64,000 nucleotides of DNA from Alcanivorax sp. (lineage in GTDB: Bacteria; Pseudomonadota; Gammaproteobacteria; Pseudomonadales; Alcanivoracaceae): contig JAKUPL010000001.1 in NCBI GenBank assembly GCA_022449455.1, forward strand, positions 1 to 64,000. The letters run 5' to 3'. The translations under genes were made by a program, and so were the position numbers. The notes beneath the pieces were generated by a model. The model searched no databases. It had not been told where the DNA came from and was given only the letters and a program-made list of their open reading frames with translations. This document shows, piece by piece, positions 21,140 through 30,202 of this stretch. Within the stretch, counting starts at the first letter, position 1. Every line of letters starts with the position of its first letter.

Positions 21140-22168
21140 ATGGATTCTTTGACGCAGGCGGCGCTCGGCGGCGCCCTGGGTGGCGCGGTGCTGGGCGGTC
21201 GTCTTGGGCGCGGCGCCGTTCTTGGCGGCGCGGTGCTGGCCACCCTGCCGGATCTGGACGTTCTCATCGACTACGGCGACGCCGTGGCCAACTTTTCCGA
21301 GCACCGCGGCTTCAGCCATTCGCTGCTGGTGCTGGCGCCCCTGGCCACCCTGCTGGCCTGGGGGCTGAGCCGCTGGAAACCGGCGCCGGGCTTCGGCCGC
21401 TGGTGGGCGTTCACCACTCTGGTGCTGCTCACCCATCCGTTGCTGGACGCCTTCACCACCTATGGCACCCAGCTCTGGTGGCCGGTGGGGCCGCCGGTGG
21501 CGCTCAACAGCGTGTTCATCATCGATCCGCTTTATACCCTGCCCCTGCTGATCGCGGTGATCATCGCGCTGATCCGGCCGCCGGCGCTCACCGCGCTGTC
21601 CGTGGGGCTGGGCCTGTCCAGCGCCTACCTGGCCTGGAGCCTGGTGGCCCAGCAATGGATTACCCAGCGGGTGCAGGACACCCTGGCGGAGCGCGGCCTG
21701 GAAGCAGTGCCGCTGATGGTGCAGCCGATGCCGTTCTCCACCTTTCTGTGGCGCGCCACCGCCCTGACGCCGGACCAGCGTCTGGAAATCGTCACCGGCG
21801 TGTTCGACGGCGACCGGCCGCCCCATGTGGAGGCCTTCCCCCGGTCCCCGGAGCTGGAAACGGAAGCGGCGCGGCTGGCGGACGGCCGGCGCCTGGCCTG
21901 GTTCACCCGGGGGTTCCTGGATTACCGCCGCGACGGAGACCGTCTGGTGGTCACCGATGTGCGCCTGGGGGTGCCCGGCGCCCATCCGTTCCAGTTCGTG
22001 ATCGCCCACCAGGGCCTGGACGGCTGGCAGCCGCTGACCAGCAGCCGGCTGCCACGGCCCCTGGTCAACCAGGACGTCTGGCCAGCGTTGTGGCGGCGCA
22101 CTTTCGCCCTGGCGCCGGTGCTGTGCCTGCGCTCGCTGACCGTCGGCGACAGCGTCGCCGCCTGCTAG
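21140..22168 (+). CDS. YdjM-like membrane-bound metal-dependent hydrolase
   Basis: This is an integral membrane protein of about 342 residues. I chose the ATG at 21140, preceded by GGGAG at a good distance, because the conserved family start is MDSLTQAALGGALG. Motifs of the family (DUF457/YdjM) include TLPDLDVLIDYGD, EHRGFSHSLLV and LLTHPLLDAFTTYGTQLWWP, which carry the His/Asp residues thought to bind metal. Four to five membrane segments lie in residues 1-180 and the remainder is a soluble domain. The biochemical substrate of the family is not established; E. coli YdjM is an SOS-regulated member. Confidence 0.85.
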   Translation: MDSLTQAALGGALGGAVLGGRLGRGAVLGGAVLATLPDLDVLIDYGDAVANFSEHRGFSHSLLVLAPLATLLAWGLSRWKPAPGFGRWWAFTTLVLLTHPLLDAFTTYGTQLWWPVGPPVALNSVFIIDPLYTLPLLIAVIIALIRPPALTALSVGLGLSSAYLAWSLVAQQWITQRVQDTLAERGLEAVPLMVQPMPFSTFLWRATALTPDQRLEIVTGVFDGDRPPHVEAFPRSPELETEAARLADGRRLAWFTRGFLDYRRDGDRLVVTDVRLGVPGAHPFQFVIAHQGLDGWQPLTSSRLPRPLVNQDVWPALWRRTFALAPVLCLRSLTVGDSVAAC

Positions 22169-22340
22169 GCTCGGCAAGCCAGTATCTGGATACCCGGACC
22201 CTTTTTATCCACAATGGCCGCGAGCGCCTTGCCATCGGCCGGACGCCAGTGGTCGCGGAAAGTGCCGGGAACAAGGGGGTGGCAGGGCGGCCCTGCTGGT
22301 GCGGGCGTTGGAATAAAAATACCAACCAACCAGGAAGACC

Positions 22341-23450
22341 ATGGCACCCGTACTCCGGAATGAGCCCGATCTGCTTCAAACACTCTACCGCTCTCTGACC
22401 CATCGGGAAGGCTTTCATGCCTTTCTGGAAAAACTGACCGGTGCCATCAACGGCTGTGCCGCCCAGCTGTTGGTGATTCATCGTCAGCCCCTGCGCATGG
22501 AGCACGTCTGGTATCACGGCCTTTCGGAAGAATTCCTCGACTGGTATCTGGAAAACAACATGATCGCCCAGGATGTGGTCAGCAATCAGGCCATCAAACA
22601 GGCACCGGGACTTTTCCAGTCGGCCCTGCCACTGCTGCCGGATTTTCGGCCCGACGCGGATTACTCCAAATGGGAAAACGAACAGGACATGCTGGACTCC
22701 GCCTGGCTGGTGGTCGACAACACGCGCACCCACACCTTTGTCCTGACTATTCAGCGCACCGTGGGCCAGGGGCCGTATCAGCAGACGGAGCTGGATGCCC
22801 TGAACCGGCTGGTGCCTCATATCCGCCAGACCGTGCAGCTTTACCGGCAACTGGAAACCCGCAGCAAGGCGGCGTCATCCCTGTCGGCCATCATTGATGT
22901 TCTGCCCGATGCCACCTTTGTACTCGACAGCCTGGCCACCGTGTTCTACTCCAATAAGGCCGCCCGGGCTCTGATCAACCGGGAGCGTTGCCTTAGCATC
23001 CGCGACGAACGCTTCAGCTTCGCCGAAAAGGACGTACAGGCCGCCTTCTTTCGCAGCTCGGCCCAGGTGGTTCGCTCCAGCATGGGGAAGGAGGGCTACT
23101 GCAGCGAGACCCTGTTCCTCAAGCGTGAACGGCGGTCCCCGCTGATTTTCGTGATCCGCCCCATCGAAAGCAGCGAACTGCTGGCTGGGGGCGCTCTGGT
23201 GAGCGTCTACGAACCGGACAACCGGCCCCTTCCCACCGCCGAGCATATCGCCGCCTACTTCGACCTGACCCAGGCCGAAGCCCGGGTTTGTGAACAATTG
23301 GTCAGCGGCAAAAGCGTACAGGCCGTCAGCGAACAATCAGGCCGTAGCGTCGCCACCGTGCGCTCGCAGATGAAACAGATTTTTCAGAAAACCGGCTGTT
23401 CCCGGCAAGGGGAACTGGTCAGCCGGATTCTGGCGGCGTTGTTGCGTTAG
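22341..23450 (+). CDS. LuxR-type transcriptional regulator
   Basis: This 369-residue DNA-binding regulator has a LuxR/GerE helix-turn-helix at its C-terminus (residues about 310-369: FDLTQAEARVCEQLVSGKSV, then SGRSVATVRSQMKQIFQKTG). The N-terminal two thirds has no receiver domain; residues about 180-290 look PAS-like (IDVLPDATFVLDSLATVFYS), so it may sense a small molecule. A GGAAG site precedes the ATG. The stop overlaps the convergent AraC-type gene by four bases. The target genes are unknown. Confidence 0.85.
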   Translation: MAPVLRNEPDLLQTLYRSLTHREGFHAFLEKLTGAINGCAAQLLVIHRQPLRMEHVWYHGLSEEFLDWYLENNMIAQDVVSNQAIKQAPGLFQSALPLLPDFRPDADYSKWENEQDMLDSAWLVVDNTRTHTFVLTIQRTVGQGPYQQTELDALNRLVPHIRQTVQLYRQLETRSKAASSLSAIIDVLPDATFVLDSLATVFYSNKAARALINRERCLSIRDERFSFAEKDVQAAFFRSSAQVVRSSMGKEGYCSETLFLKRERRSPLIFVIRPIESSELLAGGALVSVYEPDNRPLPTAEHIAAYFDLTQAEARVCEQLVSGKSVQAVSEQSGRSVATVRSQMKQIFQKTGCSRQGELVSRILAALLR

Positions 23451-24523
23451 CAGGCCCCTTCGTCACTCCGGGCCGAGGGATCGGGGCGGTCCAGGGTGCG
23501 CGCCAGCAACCGGCGGCAGGCGCTGGGGGTGAGGCCGGTCCAGCGTTTGAACGAGCGCCGGAAGTTGGTGGGGTCGTTGAAACTCAGGTGGCGGGCCACC
23601 TGATCGTTGCTGTAGCCATGCAACTGCAGAAGATGCAGCGCCTCGTGTTTACGGGCCCGATCCAGCAATTGCTGGAAGTGGGTGCCCTGGCGGCGCAGCC
23701 GTCGCTTCAGGGTGGCCGGGCTGGCGCCCAGGGCGGAGGCCGCCTGTTCCAGGCTCACCGGTTCGCGCACCCGTTGGCGCAGGTAATCGTAGAGCGCCTG
23801 GATGAAGCTGGTGCGAAAGCCCAGCCGGGCCAGGTCGTTTTCGCAGTCGCGCAGGGCCAGCGCCCGGGCCGTGGCCGACGCCCGTGGCCAGGGCCGGTCC
23901 AGGTAACCGGCCGGCAGCAGCATGGCGTCCATGTGGGCGTCGAAGTGCAGGTCCGACCCCAGATGCACCCGGTATTGCTCCGGGTACGCCGGGCGCGGAT
24001 AGCTGAACTGGAAGATCCAGGGCAGCCGCTCGCCGCTCAGCCAGCGGGTCACCGACGCCAACCCGGCCATCATGGTCTCCACCAGGAAACGGTATTCGTC
24101 GCCGGCGCCGCAGGCGTCCAGCCACTGCACGCAGCAGTAGTCGCCGGCGCGCGCCACCCGGGTGGTGAGCAGCGGCGAGATCAGTGACTGGGCGGACTCG
24201 AATACCGCCAGGGCCAGGCCCAGGTCCGGGGCGTTGCCGAGCAGGGCGCTCACCGCGCCATAGTGGCCGGGGAACAGCCGCTGGCCGTGCAGGAAACTCA
24301 GTTCCGGCTCCGGGTAGAGGCGGCGGGCATTGTGGATCAACTGCAGATACTGACGCGGCGAGGCCAGGGCGCGGCCAGCGGCCACCTCGTGATAGAACAG
24401 ACCGGTGTGACGCAGCAGGCGGTCCACCTCCGCGCCCTGGTCGCACACCAGGTCCATCAGCGTCACCGGTTGGTGGTGGGCGCCGATGAACTTGTCGTCC
24501 AGTTCGTAGCCGGCCTCGATCAT
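23447..24523 (-). CDS. AraC-family transcriptional regulator
   Basis: This 358-residue regulator has an N-terminal domain of the Arabinose_bd type (VTLMDLVCDQGAEVDRLLRH, LGNAPDLGLALAVFESAQ) and a C-terminal pair of helix-turn-helices (residues about 255-345: SLEQAASALGASPATLKRRL, YSNDQVARHLSFNDPTNFRR followed by SFKRWTGLTPSACRR). The full-length AraC/OruR-like arrangement is intact. It starts four bases after the stop of the GGDEF gene on the same strand, so the two form an operon. The natural effector is unknown. Confidence 0.88.
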   Translation of the reverse strand: MIEAGYELDDKFIGAHHQPVTLMDLVCDQGAEVDRLLRHTGLFYHEVAAGRALASPRQYLQLIHNARRLYPEPELSFLHGQRLFPGHYGAVSALLGNAPDLGLALAVFESAQSLISPLLTTRVARAGDYCCVQWLDACGAGDEYRFLVETMMAGLASVTRWLSGERLPWIFQFSYPRPAYPEQYRVHLGSDLHFDAHMDAMLLPAGYLDRPWPRASATARALALRDCENDLARLGFRTSFIQALYDYLRQRVREPVSLEQAASALGASPATLKRRLRRQGTHFQQLLDRARKHEALHLLQLHGYSNDQVARHLSFNDPTNFRRSFKRWTGLTPSACRRLLARTLDRPDPSARSDEGAC

Positions 24524-24527
24524 GATG

Positions 24528-25427
24528 TCAGGCCGGTGCCGGTTGTTCGCGGCGGGCTTCCAGGTCCTGGTTGGCCCGTTCGATCAGCGCGTCCGGTTCG
24601 TCGCCCCGTGCCGTGGCCAGGCCCACGTCCAGGCGCTGCAGGCGGGTTTCGCCCTGGCGGGTCTTGAACGCGAAGTGGTCCACCGCGGCGATCAGTTCCC
24701 CGGCCAGCAGGGTCGCCTCCCGTTCGCCGGTGCCGGGCAGTACCACCGCGAAGCGGTCGCCGGCGTAGCGGCACAGCAGGTCATCCTGGCGCAGGTTGAG
24801 CAGCAACAGTTCCGCCAGTTCCTGGAGCAGCCGGTCCGCGTCCCGCGAGCCCAGTTGCCGGCGCACGTGATCGAAGCGGTTCACGTCCAGCATCATCAGC
24901 GTCACGGCGCGGCCGGCCTCGCCCAGCTCCATGGCCAGTTGCCGGCGCAGGTAAGGCGCGCTGGTCAGGTTGGTAAGGCGGTCGAAGCTGCGGTGCTCGC
25001 GAAAAATCCGCTCCCGGCGACGCAGTTGCTCGTTGATGGCCAGCTGCTCCCGTTGCCAGTGGTAGATGCCCAGGGTCAGCAGCACCATGCCCAGGGGCAT
25101 GGCGCCGGATTCCACCCAATGATCCCAGACCACCGCCTCGGGCAGGCGGATCACCTCGTCCAGCACGTCCTGCCAGTAGGCGATGAAGATGCCGGTCAGC
25201 CCGGCCACCAGATAGTTGGTGACGCGGCCGGAAGGGCGGCTATTGAGAATCAGGCCCAGCCACAGAAAAGCGAGCAGGGCGGCGCCGCCCTCGCCGGCGA
25301 TGTCCAGCCAGGCGATTTCCTCCAGCCCCTTGGGGTCTCCGGCGGCCAGGTTGGCCAGCAGCACCAGGTTGGCCAGGGTGGCCACGGCGAGAATCTTCCA
25401 GCGGTGCAGATGCAGCATTCTTATCAC
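24528..25427 (-). CDS. Membrane GGDEF protein with degenerate active site
   Basis: This 299-residue protein has several hydrophobic segments in residues about 10-125 and a GGDEF domain in about 145-290. The metal-binding region is conserved (VTLMMLDVNRFDHVRRQLG), but the catalytic loop reads RYAGDRFAV, that is AGDRF instead of GGDEF. Loss of the glutamate normally abolishes diguanylate cyclase activity, so it is more likely a c-di-GMP/GTP-sensing or scaffold protein. It is co-transcribed with the AraC-type gene, which starts four bases later. An orphan terminator lies in its leader region (25562-25603). Confidence 0.85.
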   Translation of the reverse strand: MIRMLHLHRWKILAVATLANLVLLANLAAGDPKGLEEIAWLDIAGEGGAALLAFLWLGLILNSRPSGRVTNYLVAGLTGIFIAYWQDVLDEVIRLPEAVVWDHWVESGAMPLGMVLLTLGIYHWQREQLAINEQLRRRERIFREHRSFDRLTNLTSAPYLRRQLAMELGEAGRAVTLMMLDVNRFDHVRRQLGSRDADRLLQELAELLLLNLRQDDLLCRYAGDRFAVVLPGTGEREATLLAGELIAAVDHFAFKTRQGETRLQRLDVGLATARGDEPDALIERANQDLEARREQPAPA

Positions 25428-25561
25428 GGTGTCGTCCTCTTCCCGTTTCCTGCAGGCACTGGTACGCGGCGGCCATGTCAGTTCGATGACAGACCGGCGG
25501 ATGGCGGGCCAGGGGGTCGAATCGGCTCACCCGATCCGCCGTGGCGCGGCGTTGATCGATG

Positions 25562-25603
25562 AAAAAAGCCGGTCGTGCCCCCACGGGCCGCGGCACGCCC
25601 GGC
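25562..25603 (-). terminator. Rho-independent terminator on the minus strand in a gap
   Basis: GCCGGGCGTGCC and GGCACGACCGGC (minus strand; plus coordinates 25592-25603 and 25568-25579) form a 12-base stem with one mismatch, followed on that strand by six T (25562-25567). It sits about 135 bases upstream of the GGDEF gene and about 165 bases inside the divergent gap, so it would stop a transcript that starts near 25700. Confidence 0.7.
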
Positions 25604-25659
25604 GCGCGGTGGGGGTGCGAACGGCTCAGTGCGCCCGGCCTGTCGGCGTAAGTCATTGA

Positions 25660-25699
25660 TTTTCATGGGGTTGGCTTTTCCCTGTAACAGAACGGACAT
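25660..25699 (+). promoter_or_regulatory. Candidate PhoB-box repeats upstream of the TonB-dependent receptor
   Basis: CTGTAAC (25682-25688) and CGGACAT (25693-25699) sit at the 11-base period of Pho-box half-sites (consensus CTGTCAT), each matching 5 of 7. Two weaker repeats at the same period precede them (TTTTCAT at 25660, TTGGCTT at 25671). The match is modest and leans on the function of the downstream genes. Confidence 0.35.
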
Positions 25700-25766
25700 T
25701 TCCCGTGCCTAGTGTCCCGGCGCAACGCAATCAGGCAGGGGGCGCCGTGCCCCGGGGGAGAACCGC

Positions 25767-28232
25767 ATGTTCAAGAAAACTTTGCTCGCCACCCTGGTGG
25801 GCCTGGCCGCGGGCCAGGCCGCCTGGGCCCAGCAGGCCGGCGACGGCAACGAGGAGACCGTCAAGGTGATCGGCCAGGCGGCCAGCATGGACAAGGCGCT
25901 GGCCAGCCAGCGCGCCGCCGACAACATTGAAACCACCGTCAACGCCGACGCCATCGGCCAGTTTCCCGACAGCAACGTCTCCGAGTCCTTGCAGCGCCTG
26001 CCCGGGGTGTCCATCGAGCGGGACCAGGGCGAGGGCCGCTTCGTGCGGGTGCGCGGCCTGGCCCCGGACCTGAACGCGGTGAACGTTAACGGCATCCAGG
26101 TGCCGGCGCCGGAATCCGACCGCCGCGCCGTGGCCCTGGACGTGATTCCCTCGGAGCTGCTGGAGTCGCTCACGGTGGTGAAATCGCTCACCCCGGACAT
26201 GGACGCCAACTCCCTGGGCGGCACCGTGGAGGTGAACAGCCTGTCGGCCTTCGACCGCGACGGGCTCTACTACTCCGTGTCCGGCCAGGCCGGTTACCAC
26301 GAGCACAGCGAGGAAACCAGCCCGGAACTGTCCGCCGCCGCCAGTAATCGCTTCGACCTGGGCGACGGCCAGGACAACTTCGGCGTCGCCGCCGCCATCA
26401 GCTGGGCGGAGCGGGACTTCGGCTCCGACAACGTGGAAACCGGCGGCGCCTGGGATTTCGACGGCGACACGCCGCGCCTGGAGGAATTCGAACAGCGCGA
26501 CTACACCATCACCCGGGAACGGCTGGGCATGGCGCTGAACCTGGACTACCGGCCCGACGACAACACCAGCTACTACCTGCGCACCCTGCACAGCCGCTTC
26601 CGCGACCAGGAAGTGCGCCAGGCCACCCTCTACGGTTTCGACAGTGCCCAGGCCGCCGGCGAGACCGGCCTCACCGAGGTGGAGAAGGAACTCAAGAACC
26701 GGGAGGAAACCCAGGAAATCACCTCCCTGGTGTTCGGCGGCAAGAAGCGCTGGGACCGCTGGATCATGGAATACAACCTGGGCTACAGCGAAGCCAGCGA
26801 GGAAGAGCCCCGCCACACCGACGGCGCCGTGTTCGTCGCCGAGCTGCCCAACGGCGGTTTCACCGACAGCCGCCAGCCCAATGCGCTGCACCCGGACGGT
26901 TTCTTCGACGACGGCAACTACGAACTGGACGAGGTGGAAGTCGCCAGCGGTGACACCGAGGACAACCAGACCGACCTCAAGCTGGACTTCACCCGCGAGC
27001 TGCTGTGGAACAACAACCCGGCTTCCATCAAGTTCGGCACCAAGATGGCGCGCCGCGACAAGGAAGGCGACGTCAACGTCTGGACCTACGAACCGGACGG
27101 CAACCTGGCGGATTTCCGCACCGACGTGGACTACGAGCTGGGCGACATCGGCTCCGGCATCGACCCGGACGCCATGGACAACGCGCTCAGCGGGCCCGGC
27201 GAGTTCGACGCCGAGGCCTCCGCCATCGAGGACTACAAGATTTCCGAGGACCGCGACGCCGCCTACGTGATGGGCACCGTGGACTTCGAGAAGCTGCGCC
27301 TGCTGGGCGGCGTGCGTTATCAGCGCACCGACTTCGAGGCCCGGGGCAACGGCGTCGAGGACGGCACCCTGGTGACCAATGACTACGACGAAAGCGAGGA
27401 CCACTGGCTGCCGGCCCTGCACCTGCGCTACCAGCTCGGCCGCGACACCATCGCTCGCGCCGCCTTTACCCAGTCCGTGGTGCGGCCCACCTTCGAACAG
27501 CTTTCTCCGGGCTTCGAGATCGACGGCGACGAAGCCAGCTTCGGCAACCCGGAGCTCAAGTCACTGGAAGCCAACAACTTCGATCTTGGCATCGAGCACT
27601 ACATGGGCCGCGCCGGGGTGATCTCCGCCTTCGCGTTCTACAAGGACATCGATAACTTCGCCTACCTCACCGATCTGGGTGGCTCGCCGGGCTACGAGGC
27701 GTTCAGCGACGCGGAGACCTTCGACAACGGCAGCGACGCTTCGGTGTACGGCCTGGAGCTGTCCTACTCCAAGCAGTTCAACGAATTGCCGGCGCCGTTC
27801 AACGGCCTGTTGGTGGGCGCCAACGCCACCTTCGTGGATTCCGAGGCCACCATCGAAAGCTACGACGATGACGCCGGCGCCTATTCCCGCCGCGACATCC
27901 CGCTGCCCAGCCAGTCCGACGTCACCGGCAACCTGGTGTTCGGTTACGAAACGCCGCGCCTGAGTCTGCGCCTGGCGGCCAACTACACCGGTGAGTTCCT
28001 GCAGGAAGTGAGCGATCCCCTGGACGATCGCTACGACATCTACACCGATGACCATGTGCAGCTGGACTTCACCGGCCACTACTTCCTCACCGAGCAGCTC
28101 CAGCTCACCTTCGAGGCGATCAACATCAATGACGAACCCTTCTACGCCTACACCGGCAAGGAGCGGTTCAACGCCCAGTACGAGGAATACGGCCCGACCT
28201 ACAAGCTGGGGCTGTCCCTCAAACACTTTTGA
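25767..28232 (+). CDS. TonB-dependent receptor, probably for phytate or organophosphate
   Basis: This is an 821-residue outer-membrane receptor. A signal peptide (residues 1-22, ending AAWA) precedes a plug domain (IGQFPDSNVSESLQRLPGVS, then VRGLAPDLNAVNVNGIQVPA) and a barrel ending in LGLSLKHF with C-terminal Phe. There is no STN signalling domain. The plug wording is typical of the carbohydrate/organic-nutrient receptor clade rather than siderophore receptors. A phytase lipoprotein gene follows 67 bases downstream, and a TonB-ExbBD motor with PhoX lies after that. By context it probably imports phytate, its breakdown products or another phosphate ester; the substrate is not proven. Confidence 0.9.
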   Translation: MFKKTLLATLVGLAAGQAAWAQQAGDGNEETVKVIGQAASMDKALASQRAADNIETTVNADAIGQFPDSNVSESLQRLPGVSIERDQGEGRFVRVRGLAPDLNAVNVNGIQVPAPESDRRAVALDVIPSELLESLTVVKSLTPDMDANSLGGTVEVNSLSAFDRDGLYYSVSGQAGYHEHSEETSPELSAAASNRFDLGDGQDNFGVAAAISWAERDFGSDNVETGGAWDFDGDTPRLEEFEQRDYTITRERLGMALNLDYRPDDNTSYYLRTLHSRFRDQEVRQATLYGFDSAQAAGETGLTEVEKELKNREETQEITSLVFGGKKRWDRWIMEYNLGYSEASEEEPRHTDGAVFVAELPNGGFTDSRQPNALHPDGFFDDGNYELDEVEVASGDTEDNQTDLKLDFTRELLWNNNPASIKFGTKMARRDKEGDVNVWTYEPDGNLADFRTDVDYELGDIGSGIDPDAMDNALSGPGEFDAEASAIEDYKISEDRDAAYVMGTVDFEKLRLLGGVRYQRTDFEARGNGVEDGTLVTNDYDESEDHWLPALHLRYQLGRDTIARAAFTQSVVRPTFEQLSPGFEIDGDEASFGNPELKSLEANNFDLGIEHYMGRAGVISAFAFYKDIDNFAYLTDLGGSPGYEAFSDAETFDNGSDASVYGLELSYSKQFNELPAPFNGLLVGANATFVDSEATIESYDDDAGAYSRRDIPLPSQSDVTGNLVFGYETPRLSLRLAANYTGEFLQEVSDPLDDRYDIYTDDHVQLDFTGHYFLTEQLQLTFEAININDEPFYAYTGKERFNAQYEEYGPTYKLGLSLKHF

Positions 28233-28299
28233 TCAGGCAGGGCGGTACCCGGCACGCGCCGGATGCCGCCGGCTTTTTTCCTGACGTAAGGACGACACC

Positions 28300-30135
28300 A
28301 TGAAGAAATGCACCACCCTGTTTTTGCTGTGCCTGGGCGGCGCCTTGTTGGCCGGTTGCCAGCATGGGCCGGACCGGGCACCGCCTTGGGTGCCGGATCA
28401 ACGGGCCGGGCTGGCGCTGTGGTTTCCCGGCGCCGGTGACGGCTGGGCGGCGATCAGCGCCGCCGGCGACCTGATCGTGGACGGCGCCGGCGCGCCGCTG
28501 CGTGGCGGTGATTTCGAACGCCTCGACGGCCGGCGTCTGGACGACGGCCGCTGGCGGCTGGCCACCGTGGACACCGCCGCCAACCAGGTGGTGGTGCTGG
28601 AGGTGGCGGACCACCGGGCGCGCACCCTGACGACCCTGCCGGTGCCGGACTACGAAGTGAACGGGCTCTGTCTGTACCAGGACCGGGACGCGCATCTGTC
28701 CGTGTTCGTGCTGGACGAGCGTGGCGGCGCCGACCAGTGGTTGCTGCGCGACGGCGGCGAGCCGCTGCACGTGCGCCGCCTGGCGCTGCCCGCCGGCGCC
28801 GAGTACTGCCGCGTGGACGACCGCCGGGACGCCCTCTACATGAGCGAGGAGGGCGTCGGCCTGTGGCGCTACCGCGCCGATCCGGAACGGGACCCGGAGC
28901 GCACCCTGATCGATGCCCGCCACCCCCACGGCGGCGTGGCCGAGAGCGCCAAGGGCCTGGCCCTGATCCCCGGCGGCGTGGCCCTGCTCGACGCGGACGC
29001 CGCCGAGCTGCACCTGTATCGCGACGGCGCCCCGGTGGGCGCGCCCCTGGCGGTGCCCGACCTGGACGAGCCGGAACGGCTGGCCAGCCGCTGGCGGGAC
29101 GGCCGGCTCACCCTGGTGGTCCTGGATGACGATGGCGCCGCCGCGCGGCGTCTGACGGTGCCCTGGGACGCCGCCACCAGCGACCAGGAAGAAGCGGATC
29201 TGGTCACCGTGCTGCCCAGCGCCCAAACCGAGCCGGTGGCCCGCTTCGGCGACGCCGCCGACGACCCGGCGATCTGGATTCACCCGGACAACCCGGCCGC
29301 CAGCCTGGTGCTCGGCACCGACAAGAAAAACGGCCTGCACGTCTACGACCTGTCCGGCCGGGAGCGGCAGTTCCTGCCCGCCGGCAAGCTCAACAACGTG
29401 GACGTACGCGGCAACCTGGCGGTGGCCAGCAACCGGGACCACGACAGCCTGCATCTGTTCGACATCGACGCCGCCAGCGGCCGCCTCACCGACCTGGGTG
29501 AACTGGCCACCGGCCTGGAAGAAATCTACGGCCTGTGCATGCACCGGGACGGCGAGGGCCGCGTCCATGCCATCGCCAATGGCAAGAGCGGCGCCTTCGA
29601 ACAGTACCGGCTGCGGCGCTCTGAACACGGCGTGCGCGGCGAACGGGTGCGTCGCTTCCAGGTGCCCAGCCAACCGGAGGGCTGCGTCGCCGACGACGCC
29701 ACCGGCCGCCTGTTCGTGGGCGAGGAGAACGCGGCGGTGTGGGTACTGCCCGCCGACCCGGACGACCCGACCCCGGCGCGCCCGGTGATCGAGGTGGGCG
29801 ACAAGGTGGTCGCCGACATCGAGGGCCTGGCCCTGCACCTGGGCGACGACCACCGCTACCTGGTGATCTCCAGCCAGGGCAACAACAGCTATGTGGTGGT
29901 GGACGCGGTGCCGCCCTTCGCTTACCGGGGCCGCTTCCGCATCGGTGCCAACCTGGACGCCGCCATCGACGGCGCCTCGGAAACCGATGGGCTGGAAGTG
30001 ACCGCCCTGGACCTGGGCGGCGCCTATGGCGAGGGCCTGCTGGTGGTCCAGGACGGCCGCAACCGGCTGCCCCAGGCCCCGCAGAACTTCAAGTACGTGC
30101 CCTGGACGGCGGTACGCGAGGCCTTGGGGCTTTAA
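28300..30135 (+). CDS. Beta-propeller phytase lipoprotein, two-domain
   Basis: This 3-phytase hydrolyses phytate with calcium. It has 611 residues. The N-terminus is a lipoprotein signal (LGGALLAGC, Cys20, next residue Gln, so outer-membrane sorting is expected). Residues about 320-610 form the catalytic six-bladed propeller with family motifs DDPAIWIHPDNPAASLVLGT, DKKNGLHVYDLSGRE and a late ASETDGLEVT. Residues about 35-300 form a second, incomplete propeller-like domain, as in known dual-domain phytases where it increases activity. It lies in tandem with the receptor, so phytate could be cleaved at the cell surface or in the periplasm next to the uptake channel. Confidence 0.9.
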   Translation: MKKCTTLFLLCLGGALLAGCQHGPDRAPPWVPDQRAGLALWFPGAGDGWAAISAAGDLIVDGAGAPLRGGDFERLDGRRLDDGRWRLATVDTAANQVVVLEVADHRARTLTTLPVPDYEVNGLCLYQDRDAHLSVFVLDERGGADQWLLRDGGEPLHVRRLALPAGAEYCRVDDRRDALYMSEEGVGLWRYRADPERDPERTLIDARHPHGGVAESAKGLALIPGGVALLDADAAELHLYRDGAPVGAPLAVPDLDEPERLASRWRDGRLTLVVLDDDGAAARRLTVPWDAATSDQEEADLVTVLPSAQTEPVARFGDAADDPAIWIHPDNPAASLVLGTDKKNGLHVYDLSGRERQFLPAGKLNNVDVRGNLAVASNRDHDSLHLFDIDAASGRLTDLGELATGLEEIYGLCMHRDGEGRVHAIANGKSGAFEQYRLRRSEHGVRGERVRRFQVPSQPEGCVADDATGRLFVGEENAAVWVLPADPDDPTPARPVIEVGDKVVADIEGLALHLGDDHRYLVISSQGNNSYVVVDAVPPFAYRGRFRIGANLDAAIDGASETDGLEVTALDLGGAYGEGLLVVQDGRNRLPQAPQNFKYVPWTAVREALGL

Positions 30136-30152
30136 GCATTTAAGTAAAGGGA

Positions 30153-30192
30153 CTGTCATCCGCCTTTTATAGAGTGGTCACGAAACTGTCTT
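30153..30192 (+). promoter_or_regulatory. PhoB-box-like direct repeats upstream of the tonB/phoX operon
   Basis: Four seven-base repeats stand at exact 11-base steps: CTGTCAT (30153, 7/7 to consensus), CTTTTAT (30164, 5/7), TGGTCAC (30175, 4/7) and CTGTCTT (30186, 6/7). This periodicity is the hallmark of PhoB binding sites, which replace the -35 box. The first pair leaves room for a -10 element near 30181 and a short leader before the ATG at 30203. The operon encodes PhoX, a classical Pho-regulon phosphatase. Confidence 0.6.
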
Positions 30193-30202
30193 GAGAGCTT
30201 TT

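Larger units (their letters stand above)
25478..25699 (-). other. Possible leader ORF or small RNA region ahead of the GGDEF gene
   Basis: A minus-strand frame of up to 73 codons runs through this gap. Its internal ATG near 25664 gives a short Arg/Pro/Gly-rich peptide (MKINDLRRQAGRTEPFAPP and onward). It overlaps a strong minus-strand terminator (25562-25603). I do not recognise the peptide. It may be a leader peptide, or the RNA may be the functional product. It could also be a chance frame in GC-rich DNA. Confidence 0.25.

Noticed and set aside
25731-27422. A 563-codon minus-strand frame opposite the TonB-dependent receptor.
   Set aside because: It is rich in Val/Gly/Ala repeats typical of an antisense shadow of a receptor gene; the plus-strand product is clearly a receptor.
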